Assembly (NCBI RefSeq): GCF_004362045.1
Contig: NZ_SNWX01000007.1
Location: 51,748-115,747, forward strand
Source: Halanaerobium saccharolyticum
GTDB taxonomy: Bacteria > Bacillota > Halanaerobiia > Halanaerobiales > Halanaerobiaceae
Length of the DNA stretch: 64,000 nucleotides
Direction: 5' to 3'
Made by a program: the position numbers and the translations under genes. Positions 1 to 7,761 of the stretch are shown one piece after another. Under the pieces are notes generated by a model. The model saw only the letters and a list, made by a program, of their open reading frames with translations, did not search any database and had not been told where the DNA came from. How positions within the stretch are numbered: position 1 is the first letter of the stretch; each line of letters begins with the position of its first letter.

Positions 1-732
1 AGCATCCACAGCTACTGCTTTCATATTATTCTTAATCAATTTAATACCATTGCCTGCTGTCAACTGATAATCCTTAACCTGTGGAGCTTTAACCCTTTCC
101 TGCTGGACATTTATCCCGTCCTTGCCTGGAACTGCCGGTATTTTTTCGGCTACAATCTCTCCTACAGAAAAAGAAGTAATACAATTAAAATCACGGCTCA
201 GAGTTCTTTCGTCTTTTTCTACTGGTTCAATTTTTGCATCCTCACCCTGAATTACTTCCTTTCCTTCGGCAATCAAAAAATTTCCGCTCTTATTATTTTT
301 TGCTATTTCTTCTATCAGATCTTTTTTAACTCCATACCTGACTCTATTCTGCAGCAGAATAATTGAAATTTCCGATTTTTCTATTTCAGGATATTCTTCC
401 CCTGTTTTTTCGGCTTCAACTTCTACGAGATCAGAGGGCGAATGATCTTTAATTTCAAGCTGATAGGAAGGCTGCAGCTCAATATTTAAATAAGCCTCCA
501 TAGCATTATTATTCAATTCTAAACTGAGCTCTTTTTTAGCATCCTGATTTTCTTTTTTTATTTCAATTTTACTGTCAGCAAAAACTACCCTTTCTTCTTT
601 TATTTTTTCGCCATTTAGATAAATTTCAATTCCTTCTCCAGGTTTAAGTCTGGCATACCTGCCATTACCTTCTGGATCAGAAACTAAAATTTTACCCTGT
701 TTAATTTCTATTTTTCCATTGCTGTTAGTCAT
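1..732 (-). CDS. fapA: FapA / DUF342 polymerase-like protein, partial (3' end off window)
   Basis: The minus-strand frame is open from an ATG at 732 to the window edge, giving 244 codons with no stop. The visible part resembles the FapA (DUF342) N-terminal domain: a segment reading VGEIVAEKIPAVPGKDG near residue 200 matches the family pattern of a hinge followed by a glycine/proline turn. FapA proteins are linked to flagellar assembly or cell-surface functions, but their biochemical role is poorly known. The ATG has a good ribosome site (GGGGAAGAAGGTG, 5-nt spacer). The frame stays open upstream into the riboswitch and reads protein-like, so a longer start cannot be excluded. A c-di-GMP riboswitch lies directly upstream, which fits a motility or surface role. 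Confidence 0.8.
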   Translation of the reverse strand, partial: MTNSNGKIEIKQGKILVSDPEGNGRYARLKPGEGIEIYLNGEKIKEERVVFADSKIEIKKENQDAKKELSLELNNNAMEAYLNIELQPSYQLEIKDHSPSDLVEVEAEKTGEEYPEIEKSEISIILLQNRVRYGVKKDLIEEIAKNNKSGNFLIAEGKEVIQGEDAKIEPVEKDERTLSRDFNCITSFSVGEIVAEKIPAVPGKDGINVQQERVKAPQVKDYQLTAGNGIKLIKNNMKAVAVDA

Positions 733-777
733 AGTTACACCTTCTTCCCCTATTTTTACAAAGAACCATCCCTCTGG

Positions 778-866
778 ATAAAGGTGGCAGTCGGGCAATC
801 ATAGCTCTCAAGCCTTAGACCCCTTAACTTTGCGTCACTGTTTTTCAACAATTTTGCCTTTTATAT
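778..866 (-). ncRNA. c-di-GMP-I (GEMM-I) riboswitch upstream of fapA
   Basis: On the minus strand the leader carries the GEMM-I hallmarks in order: GGCAAA, a first hairpin, GACGCAAAG, GGTCTAA, a second hairpin, and a closing GCCCGACTGCC. These match the class I cyclic di-GMP aptamer. P1 would form between ATAAAAGG (865-858) and CCTTTAT (784-778). CACCTT (786-781) is also complementary to AAGGTG (743-738), the Shine-Dalgarno site of fapA, so P1 and SD sequestration exclude each other. No terminator lies between aptamer and start codon, so translational control is likely. The ON direction is inferred from the pairing. Confidence 0.88.
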
Positions 867-1067
867 ACTCTAATATTTATATTCTTGATTAGCACTCATT
901 ATCCTTTATTTTAACAGAAGCCCTAAATCATTTTTATAGTGTTTAATCAGGCAAAGTTGGATAGTTTATATTATGTATCCTCACAAAAACTTCATAATAT
1001 TTGTTAGCTATAATCTTGCAATAAAACAAAGCTTTTATTATACTTAATGTAAATAAAATTTTGGGAG

Positions 1068-1790
1068 GTGATGCTAATTACTGCTCAAAAGAATAACAAA
1101 GAAGAAAATTATGAAAAAGATGGAAGAATACCTTTTATTATCAGCAGCTCCTACCTTCTAACTTTTTTATTTATTAGACTGGCTGTAATGATTGCCGGTT
1201 CTGCTGGTAGTGCAGCCTCAACTGCTGCTAAAACTGGTGATCTACAATTTTATATCGGTTCAAATATAATCCTTTTCGGCTATCATATTCATCATTTATA
1301 TATCGGAATATTTCTAATTGCTCTGGCCGGGTGGTTTTCGATTACCAGGACAGAATTTATAGACCGCAGAGACAATGCTTTAATTTATGGAATCGGACTG
1401 GGATTGTTTATGGATGAGATTGGTTTATTATTAAGCGGGGGAGATTACTGGCACAGCACAACTTATCTCTTAAGTTTACTGCTCGGAGGAATATTTTTGA
1501 ATATAATATTTTTCCCGGATTTCTGGAAAGATTTAAGATCACATCTGGGAGAATTTAATCCAAAAAATAAGATCTTAAGGCATTATAAATCAAGTGCCTT
1601 AATTTCGGGGGTGGATAAATTGGCAGATGAAGCAGATAAAACAGGTAAAGTAACACTGGTATTTTCAGGTTTAATTTATATAATTGTTGGAATGTTAATT
1701 ATTTCTAACCCAGAATTAGTTTATTACTGGGTTGCAGGAGGATTTTTCCTGCAGGGTTTAACTAAGTTTGTAGAAGCCTGGAAAGCTTAG
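1068..1790 (+). CDS. Membrane protein of unknown function, six predicted helices
   Basis: I do not recognise a named family. The protein is about 240 residues with roughly six hydrophobic segments: near residues 24-48, 72-95, 103-122, 132-150, 190-211 and 215-232. Helix two begins with a histidine-rich HIHH motif, helix three holds FMDE, and GGDYW follows. These polar residues inside or beside the membrane could bind a metal or form an active site, but that is inference. The start is odd. A nine-base anti-SD match (GGAGGTGAT, 1064-1072) overlaps both GTG (1068) and ATG (1071), and the in-frame ATT at 1077 has better spacing. It converges with tRNA-Thr and degV. Confidence 0.7.
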   Translation: MMLITAQKNNKEENYEKDGRIPFIISSSYLLTFLFIRLAVMIAGSAGSAASTAAKTGDLQFYIGSNIILFGYHIHHLYIGIFLIALAGWFSITRTEFIDRRDNALIYGIGLGLFMDEIGLLLSGGDYWHSTTYLLSLLLGGIFLNIIFFPDFWKDLRSHLGEFNPKNKILRHYKSSALISGVDKLADEADKTGKVTLVFSGLIYIIVGMLIISNPELVYYWVAGGFFLQGLTKFVEAWKA

Positions 1791-1802
1791 AAAATATATC
1801 AA

Positions 1803-1879
1803 TGGAGCCGGTGACAGGAGTTGAACCTGCAGCCTGTGGTTTACGATACCACTGCTCTACCAATTGAGCTACACCGGCT
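1803..1879 (-). tRNA. tRNA-Thr(CGT)
   Basis: On the minus strand a complete cloverleaf reads from AGCCGGT through a D-arm GCTC/GAGC, an anticodon stem GTGGT/ACCAC with loop ATCGTAA (anticodon CGT), a T-arm CAGG/CCTG with TTCAACT, and ACCGGCT followed by an encoded CCA. It begins 8 nt after the degV stop codon, so it is probably co-transcribed with degV and cut out by RNases. Confidence 0.96.
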
Positions 1880-1887
1880 TTTTTCTA

Positions 1888-2724
1888 CTAAAAAGCCAGT
1901 ACTATCCCACCTTCATTGGCATAGACTGTGCTGATTCCAGCAGTTTCTACAATAATTATTTCTCTGAAATTGTACTTTTCTGAAGCCTGTTCTTTTATAA
2001 ATTCTGCTTTCTCTAAAGCATTACAGTGAGCAATACCAAGTACTTTCTGTTCTAAGTTTTCTCCCTTTTCTCCAATTTTATCTATCAGCTTTCTAACTGC
2101 TCTTTTACTACCTCTGGCTTTATCAACAAGAGTTATAGTTCCTTCTGCAGTAGCCCCTAAAACGGGCTTTATATTAAAAAAAGAAGCAATTTTACCTTTC
2201 AATTTTCCCATGCGTCCTGCTTTAATCAAATTATCTAAAGAATCTAGTACAAACAATGTCTGCATTTCTTCAACGTATTTTTCAGTCTTTTCTACAATCT
2301 CTTCTCTAGTTAAACCAGCTTCGATTAATTCACCCAATTTATAAGCAATCATTGTCTCACCTGCAGAAGCACTAAAAGAATTAAAAACTTTGACAAATTT
2401 ATTTTCAGCCTCTTCCATCAGCATTTCCTTTGCCAGGACAGCATTCTGATAAGTTGCACTCAATTCTTTAGAAAGTGTTACCACAAAAATATTTTCGTAT
2501 TTTCGATATAAATCTAAAAAAGGCCCTGGACCCGGACTTGCAGTTTTAGGAGCCTCACTGCTGTTGCGCATTGCGTTTAATAGACCTTCTCGATCAAGAT
2601 CTTCATCATCTACAAAGTGCCTATTTCCCACATCTATCGACAGTGGTGCTGTTGAGATATTAAATCTTTTTCTTAATTCTTCTGTTAAATCACAGCAGAT
2701 GTCAACTATTATTTTGAAGTCCAT
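1888..2724 (-). CDS. degV: DegV family fatty-acid-binding protein
   Basis: This 278-residue protein has the DegV layout. It starts IIVDICCDLTEEL, followed by an ASPGPG segment near residue 62 at the place of the family TSQPS motif, and then VVTLSKELSATYQNA, which forms part of the fatty-acid pocket. DegV/FakB proteins bind a single fatty acid and present it to the kinase FakA for phosphorylation, so exogenous fatty acids can enter phospholipid synthesis. No fakA lies in the window. The first methionine has a GGAGGT site. A tRNA-Thr gene follows 8 nt after the stop. Confidence 0.9.
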   Translation of the reverse strand: MDFKIIVDICCDLTEELRKRFNISTAPLSIDVGNRHFVDDEDLDREGLLNAMRNSSEAPKTASPGPGPFLDLYRKYENIFVVTLSKELSATYQNAVLAKEMLMEEAENKFVKVFNSFSASAGETMIAYKLGELIEAGLTREEIVEKTEKYVEEMQTLFVLDSLDNLIKAGRMGKLKGKIASFFNIKPVLGATAEGTITLVDKARGSKRAVRKLIDKIGEKGENLEQKVLGIAHCNALEKAEFIKEQASEKYNFREIIIVETAGISTVYANEGGIVLAF

Positions 2725-2751
2725 AGTATTACCTCCAATATATTCTATTTA

Positions 2752-2807
2752 AAACTTTAAAGTTTAATCTACTATATAATTTTATCTTTATTGTAAGCAA
2801 AAATCAA
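2752..2807 (-). promoter_or_regulatory. degV promoter with downstream palindrome
   Basis: On the minus strand, TTGATT (2807-2802) and TAAAAT (2784-2779) are separated by 17 nt. A perfect 14-bp palindrome, AAACTTTAAAGTTT, lies at 2752-2765 just downstream of the expected start point and could be an operator for an unknown regulator. Both are read directly from the sequence; function is inferred. Confidence 0.5.
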
Positions 2808-2840
2808 CAAATTAATTCAATTTTATTTTCAATTTGCACA

Positions 2841-2873
2841 TAGAAAAGCCCCGACCAAATTAACAGTCGGGGC
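2841..2873 (-). terminator. Intrinsic terminator of the cold-shock gene
   Basis: An 8-bp GC-rich stem (GCCCCGAC with GTCGGGGC, 10-nt loop) is followed on the minus strand by TTTTCTA. It lies 24 nt after the cold-shock gene stop codon. Confidence 0.9.
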
Positions 2874-2896
2874 AAGCTTACATAATTATGTTTTAA

Positions 2897-3100
2897 TTAT
2901 ATAACTTCAACATTCTCTGCCTGAGGTCCACGATCGCCTTCAACGATTTCGAATTCAACTTCCTGACCTTCTTCTAAAGTTTTGAAACCTTCCTGCTGAA
3001 GAGCAGAGAAATGTACAAATACGTCGTCGCCATCTTCTCTTTCAATAAAGCCATAACCTTTTTTCTCATCAAACCACTTAACTTTTCCTGTGTAAACCAT
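2897..3100 (-). CDS. cspA: Cold-shock protein, CspA family
   Basis: This 67-residue protein is a single cold-shock domain (OB fold). RNP1 (KGYGFIE, residues 15-21) and RNP2 (VFVHF, residues 27-31) are both intact. Such proteins bind single-stranded RNA and DNA, melt RNA structure and assist translation in the cytoplasm. The gene is monocistronic, with its own strong promoter, a structured leader, a GGAGG ribosome site and an intrinsic terminator. Constitutive or temperature-responsive expression cannot be told apart from the sequence. The length is typical for the family. Confidence 0.97.
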   Translation of the reverse strand: MVYTGKVKWFDEKKGYGFIEREDGDDVFVHFSALQQEGFKTLEEGQEVEFEIVEGDRGPQAENVEVI

Positions 3101-3127
3101 ATTAATATCTTCCTCCTAAAATTTAAG

Positions 3128-3195
3128 CTGAGTATGTGTAACTAGTTTAGAATACTCAGTGATTTAAATATATCATTTGATTTCTTATTTGTCAA
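3128..3195 (-). promoter_or_regulatory. cspA promoter and leader inverted repeat
   Basis: On the minus strand, TTGACA (3195-3190) and TATATT (3172-3167) are spaced by 17 nt, a near-consensus sigma-A promoter. The transcript would begin near 3160. An 8-bp inverted repeat (CTGAGTAT with ATACTCAG, 3128-3159) opens the leader and may form a hairpin or act as an operator. Confidence 0.75.
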
Positions 3196-3256
3196 ATTTT
3201 TCTGATTTGCAATTTATCAATATATTTAAATGTATTGATCTTATACTCACAATCAC

Positions 3257-5227
3257 TTACAATTTAAACCTGGAAATAGAATCTGATAGCTCTTCTGCCA
3301 TCTCTGCCAGCTCCTGGGAAGCAGTAATAATCTCATCTGTGGCTGCATTCTGTTCCTGACTGGAAGCTGCAACTTCTTCAGCGTTGGCAGCTGCAGTTTC
3401 ACTTGCTGCTGCAATTTCTCTAATTGCTCTTTCTACATCCTCACTATTTGCTGCCATTTCTTCTGCTTTATTATTTATATTGGTAATTATTCTGCTTAAT
3501 ACTCCTGCTGTATGTTCTATTTCTTCAAATGCTGTCCCACTTTCCTCAATAGAACTAACACTGGAATCAACTACTTCTTCTGTTTCCTCCATGTTTTCTA
3601 CCGAAGCCTGTACATCTTTCTGAATATCTGCTATTAATTCTGTAATCTCATCTGTGGCCTGATTTGATTCTTCAGCCAGCTGTCTTATTTCGTCTGCTAC
3701 TACTGAAAAACCGCGTCCCGCCTCTCCTGCTCTGGCAGCCTCAATGGCTGCATTTAAAGCAAGCAGATTTGTCTGAGAAGATATATCTTTGATCAGACTA
3801 ACAATTTCTCCAATTCTCTGGGATGACTCAGCCAGAGAATGAACTGCTTTTTCTACCTGTTCCGAATTATTCTTAACTTTATTGACTTCAGCTGCAGATT
3901 TATCAATCGACTGATTACCTTTTTCTATATTTTCCATTACATTCACTGACTGACGGTCCATAGCATCAGAAGAAGTATTGATCATTGTAATCTGTTTGAT
4001 TAACTCTTCCATAGTTGCAGAAGTTTCCTCAACCTGAGCTGATTGTTCTTCAGTGTTAGAAGCCACTTCCTGGATAGCTTTACTTACCTCATCTGCACTT
4101 TCTCCAACCTGATTTCCACTTGCAGACAGTTCCTCACTGGAGGCTGCAACCCGCTCTGAAACGTTTTTGACATCCAGAATCATTGATTTTAGGTTATTGA
4201 TCATTTCGGAAAATGAATTTGTTAATTTTCCAATTTCGTCTTTCCGCTTTAGATATTTATCCTCAATATTAATATTAAAATTACCGGCTGCCAGTTTCTG
4301 GGCAGTTGCAGTAACATAATTAAGCGGTTTTGCTATATAAGAGGCAATAACTACTGTAACTATTATTCCAATTATTAAAGCAGCCAGTGCAATAATTAAG
4401 CTGACATTTTTCAAATTAACAAGGTCACTCATAACTTCTGACCTGTCTGCTGTCATAGCAACAGACCATCCATTTATATCTACAGGATGATAGGCCATTA
4501 TTTTTCGCTGATTATTAAAGCTATAATGAACTGCTCCACTTTTTTCTGCAATCATCTTGTCTGTAATTGAAATAAGATCCTGATTGCTTTCGGCCAGTTC
4601 TCTACTTGCTATGTACTCCTGTTCCGGATAAGCAATGGTATTTTTATTTTGATTTATAATCCAGCCATACCCGGCCCCATTGATGTTCATCTCAGTAATT
4701 AACTGCTGTAAATACTCAGTAGAAACAGTTCCAATTAAAACACCAACCTGTTCTCCCAGGTCAACAATAGGTACCGCAATAGAAATCACATTACCCTCAG
4801 TTAATTGACTGGGACGTGCATTTGAATATGTGACTTCGTTTGTTTCTAGCGCCCTCTGAAAATAATTTCTGTCGGAAACATTAATATTTTCACCGCCAAC
4901 TACATTAGCTCTTCCATCCGGTCTTGCCACAATTATATTTTCCAGTTCTGGATGTTTTGCTTCTTTGAGATATCTTTCCTGACTGCTCCACATCATAGTC
5001 TGAACATCATTAGAATCAGCTAAATCTTTTAAGAATACTTCTATCCCACTTAGCCATTGATTAATGGTGTTAGAATTCTGTCTCGCACTCTCTTTAGCAC
5101 TTGACATTATTGTTTCTTCTAAAATATTTGTTGATTGATTATATAAAGTAAAAGCTGTTCCACCAACAATAAGTAAAATTAAGATTGTGACTGCCAGTAA
5201 CATTTTTCCCTTGATTGAATTAAGCAT
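3257..5227 (-). CDS. Methyl-accepting chemotaxis protein (dCache-HAMP-MCP signal)
   Basis: This 656-residue receptor has a first membrane helix (about 7-27), a large extracytoplasmic Cache-type sensor (about 33-275), a second helix (about 279-302), a HAMP linker (about 303-357) and a long cytoplasmic coiled-coil signalling domain. The hairpin tip that contacts CheA and CheW is intact near residue 480 ([20 protein letters not shown]). The ligand is unknown. The gene lies 40 nt after the EAL phosphodiesterase gene on the same strand, so it is probably transcribed with it behind the c-di-GMP riboswitch. The ribosome site AGGTAGGGG supports the first methionine. Confidence 0.95.
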   Translation of the reverse strand: MLNSIKGKMLLAVTILILLIVGGTAFTLYNQSTNILEETIMSSAKESARQNSNTINQWLSGIEVFLKDLADSNDVQTMMWSSQERYLKEAKHPELENIIVARPDGRANVVGGENINVSDRNYFQRALETNEVTYSNARPSQLTEGNVISIAVPIVDLGEQVGVLIGTVSTEYLQQLITEMNINGAGYGWIINQNKNTIAYPEQEYIASRELAESNQDLISITDKMIAEKSGAVHYSFNNQRKIMAYHPVDINGWSVAMTADRSEVMSDLVNLKNVSLIIALAALIIGIIVTVVIASYIAKPLNYVTATAQKLAAGNFNINIEDKYLKRKDEIGKLTNSFSEMINNLKSMILDVKNVSERVAASSEELSASGNQVGESADEVSKAIQEVASNTEEQSAQVEETSATMEELIKQITMINTSSDAMDRQSVNVMENIEKGNQSIDKSAAEVNKVKNNSEQVEKAVHSLAESSQRIGEIVSLIKDISSQTNLLALNAAIEAARAGEAGRGFSVVADEIRQLAEESNQATDEITELIADIQKDVQASVENMEETEEVVDSSVSSIEESGTAFEEIEHTAGVLSRIITNINNKAEEMAANSEDVERAIREIAAASETAAANAEEVAASSQEQNAATDEIITASQELAEMAEELSDSISRFKL

Positions 5228-5267
5228 TTAAACCCCTACCTTTTTTCTATGTGATAGTAAAATTATA

Positions 5268-7256
5268 TCATACAGACTGAATATTGCAATCTATAGAAAT
5301 AATAGATTCTAATTCATTTATTGGCATCGGACGATAATAATAGTATCCCTGTACAAAATCACAGTTCAATTTCTTTAATATTTCCAGTTCCTCTTGTTCT
5401 TCTACTCCTTCTGCAATAACCATAAAATCAAGCTCATGGGAAAGTTCAATTATCTTTTCAGTTAAGATTCTGGTTTTTCTCTGATCTAAATTACGAATAA
5501 AAGACATGTCAATCTTTAGCATATCAATCGGTAGTTTAGCTAAATAAGAAAGCGAGGAATAACCCTTACCAAAATCATCAAGAGAAATATAAAAGCCAGC
5601 TCTTTTTAATTTATTTAAATTTTCTAAGTCTCGCTCAGCTGCATCCAGAAAAATTGATTCTGTAATTTCAAAATCAATCTGATCAGGACATAATTCCCTT
5701 TTTTCAATTAAATTTTCTAAAAAAGTAATTAGTGAATCATCCTTTAGATCATAGGCAGATAAATTAATTGAAATTATTTTTTCTGATTCTCTTAATACTT
5801 CATTCTCCGAGAATTCTTTAATCACTCTTTTGATCACCCAGCGGGTAATTTGAGTTATTAAGTTGCTCTGTTCGGCAATCGGAATAAAATATCCGGGCGA
5901 AATCTGACCAAATTCTGGATGATGCCAGCGAAGTAAAGCTTCCAGAGCTACTATTTTTTCGTTTTGTAGATTAATTTTAGGCTGATAAACAAGATTTAGT
6001 TCTCCGTTTTCTACAGCTTTTCTCAAATCATTTTTTAACTGACTATTATTTAGTTTTTCAAAGTAAATAGTCCGATCATAGATCTGATAAAGTTTACTGC
6101 TGTCTTCAATTGTATGCATCGCGTGATGAGCTCTGGTAATTAGGGTTTTAGCTTCATCTCCATCTTTAGGATAAATTGTAATACCAATTTTAAAATTCAA
6201 AAAATAATTAATTTCATTTTCTTTCCAGAGCTTTTTTATTGAATTCAAAATTTCTTCTGCCTTAGCTTTAATTTCTTCCTTGTTAGATATATTTTTAAAT
6301 AAAAGCAAAAATTTGTCACCATAATAATGACTTATTAAATCAGGTTCTGAATCATATTTTAGAATATCCGCAATTTTTTGTGCAGTCTGATTTCCATGTA
6401 GTGAACCAATTACATTAGATATATTGTCCATGTCTATTACTTCGAGATAAAAAACAGAAAATTCCCGCTCCGTTTTAGAATTCTGAGAGATTTTAATCTG
6501 ACTCTCCAATTTTTCAGAAAAATATTTTTCATTGGGTAAATTGGTAAAATCATCGTAATAAGCTAACTGATATAATTTATTTTCTAACCGTTTTTCTCTT
6601 GTTATTTCTGTTGTAGTTCCAATTACTTTAACTGCTCTCTCCTCGTCATTTTCTAAAAATCTACCACTATGTTTGATATAAATATACTTTGAATTATTTT
6701 TTACTCTAAAAACATTCTTATAATTTTTATTTTCCCCAGCAAGAAAAAGATCCCATTTTTCCTGAGCCTGTTTTCTATCTTCAGGATGTATATATTCTTT
6801 TATTGATTCAATTGGTCCCTGCCGAGTATATTTTTGATGGATATTTAGTTTATTCTGGGCCCAATAAGATAAATATAATTCTTTTTTCTTCAGATCATAT
6901 TCCCAGATTCCAACATCTATCATATCCTCAATTAAATTAAATTTTTTAATTTTATCTTCTTCAGTTTTAATTTTTTCAATTTTATCGATGATACTTTTAC
7001 TAATTACATAGTGACTTTTTAATCCTCTTTTTATAAAAACATAAATTAAAATTGAAGAAAAAACTACAAAAAGAAATTCATTGATCAAATGAGAGAGGAC
7101 AAAAAAATTGTTTTCAGAAAAAAAGTAATTAATTAAATATTCAAATGTTAAAATCCAGATGACTCCCAGAGCAAAGTATTTCACCATGATTTTAAAACTC
7201 ATCCGTGATGGGTCAATTTCTTCCAGCTTATTTTTTAGTTTAAATATAACATCCAT
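5268..7256 (-). CDS. Membrane PAS-GGDEF(degenerate)-EAL c-di-GMP phosphodiesterase
   Basis: This 662-residue protein has two membrane helices (about 29-47 and 57-76), a PAS domain (about 105-220), a GGDEF domain (about 225-390) and an EAL domain (about 405-650). The GGDEF signature is replaced by YYGDKF near residue 310, so cyclase activity is unlikely. The EAL catalytic set is complete: EALLRW, INLSA, EITES, LDDFG, KIDMSF, EGVE and QGYYY. It should therefore hydrolyse c-di-GMP to pGpG, possibly tuned by the PAS or degenerate GGDEF domain. The gene follows a c-di-GMP riboswitch with a terminator, suggesting feedback control, and precedes a chemoreceptor gene. Confidence 0.93.
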   Translation of the reverse strand: MDVIFKLKNKLEEIDPSRMSFKIMVKYFALGVIWILTFEYLINYFFSENNFFVLSHLINEFLFVVFSSILIYVFIKRGLKSHYVISKSIIDKIEKIKTEEDKIKKFNLIEDMIDVGIWEYDLKKKELYLSYWAQNKLNIHQKYTRQGPIESIKEYIHPEDRKQAQEKWDLFLAGENKNYKNVFRVKNNSKYIYIKHSGRFLENDEERAVKVIGTTTEITREKRLENKLYQLAYYDDFTNLPNEKYFSEKLESQIKISQNSKTEREFSVFYLEVIDMDNISNVIGSLHGNQTAQKIADILKYDSEPDLISHYYGDKFLLLFKNISNKEEIKAKAEEILNSIKKLWKENEINYFLNFKIGITIYPKDGDEAKTLITRAHHAMHTIEDSSKLYQIYDRTIYFEKLNNSQLKNDLRKAVENGELNLVYQPKINLQNEKIVALEALLRWHHPEFGQISPGYFIPIAEQSNLITQITRWVIKRVIKEFSENEVLRESEKIISINLSAYDLKDDSLITFLENLIEKRELCPDQIDFEITESIFLDAAERDLENLNKLKRAGFYISLDDFGKGYSSLSYLAKLPIDMLKIDMSFIRNLDQRKTRILTEKIIELSHELDFMVIAEGVEEQEELEILKKLNCDFVQGYYYYRPMPINELESIISIDCNIQSV

Positions 7257-7310
7257 TTATGACCCTCCAAAGTAAATTTTTGTATTTCTAGCTGCTAAAA
7301 GTATGTTAAT

Positions 7311-7340
7311 AAAAAGAAAAAACCGACCATTAGAGGTCGG
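7311..7340 (-). terminator. Riboswitch-linked intrinsic terminator
   Basis: On the minus strand a 6-bp stem (CCGACC with GGTCGG) and loop TCTAAT are followed by TTTTTTCTTTTT. It lies immediately after the GEMM-I aptamer and 55 nt before the EAL gene start, the position expected for a transcriptional expression platform. Confidence 0.9.
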
Positions 7341-7344
7341 GCGT

Positions 7345-7420
7345 TAATCTCTGCAGCCTGGCAGTCTCAGTAAGACCCATAGCTTTGCGTCACTGCTTTA
7401 CAGCAGTTTTGCCCTTAATT
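7345..7420 (-). ncRNA. c-di-GMP-I (GEMM-I) riboswitch upstream of the EAL gene
   Basis: On the minus strand the sequence runs GGGCAAAAC, a hairpin ACTGCTG/CAGCAGT-like stem, GACGCAAAG, GGGTCTTA, a second hairpin, then CTGCCAGGCTGC. This is the order and spacing of the GEMM-I aptamer. A terminator follows within a few bases, so the switch likely controls read-through into the EAL phosphodiesterase and chemoreceptor genes. The ON or OFF direction cannot be settled by eye because the pairing partner that frees or forms the terminator is not obvious. Confidence 0.9.
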
Positions 7421-7529
7421 CAATATATTTTCTTTTAGTAATTATATTGTACTAAAGCTAAGACTATAATTCAAGTTATTTGATTAACAAATTTTGTTTT
7501 AATTTCTTGTTATTTCAAAGTGACAGCAC

Positions 7530-7558
7530 TTGCTTTTGCTATTTTTCTATGTTAAAAT
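7530..7558 (+). promoter_or_regulatory. tRNA-Leu promoter
   Basis: TTGCTT (7530-7535) and TAAAAT (7553-7558) are spaced by 17 nt, and the predicted start lies a few bases before the tRNA. Confidence 0.7.
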
Positions 7559-7571
7559 AGATAATGTTGAT

Positions 7572-7658
7572 GCCGAAGTGGTGGAATTGGCAGACGCGAT
7601 GGATTCAAAATCCATTATCCTCACGGATGTGTGGGTTCGAGTCCCACCTTCGGCACCA
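7572..7658 (+). tRNA. tRNA-Leu(CAA)
   Basis: The acceptor arms GCCGAAG and CTTCGGC pair, the D-arm region GGAATTGGCAGACGC is typical for leucine, and the anticodon stem ATGGA/TCCAT encloses loop TTCAAAA (anticodon CAA). A long variable arm and TTCGAGT T-loop follow, and the CCA end is encoded. The class II shape confirms leucine. Confidence 0.97.
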
Positions 7659-7691
7659 TCTTTACATATCAACAATTATAGGACTTTTTAA

Positions 7692-7718
7692 GATCTCCTT
7701 ACCGGGAGATTTTTTTAA
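7692..7718 (+). terminator. tRNA-Leu terminator
   Basis: A 6-bp stem (ATCTCC with GGAGAT) is followed by seven T residues and TTAATTT, 34 nt after the tRNA. Confidence 0.85.
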
Positions 7719-7761
7719 TTTATGGAAGAAAAACCAATTAATATAAATGGAGGGAATAATA

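Noticed and set aside
7564..7746. Small plus-strand reading frame covering the tRNA-Leu gene
   Set aside because: It lies across the tRNA and its terminator, with no ribosome site; the frame is a by-product of the tRNA sequence.
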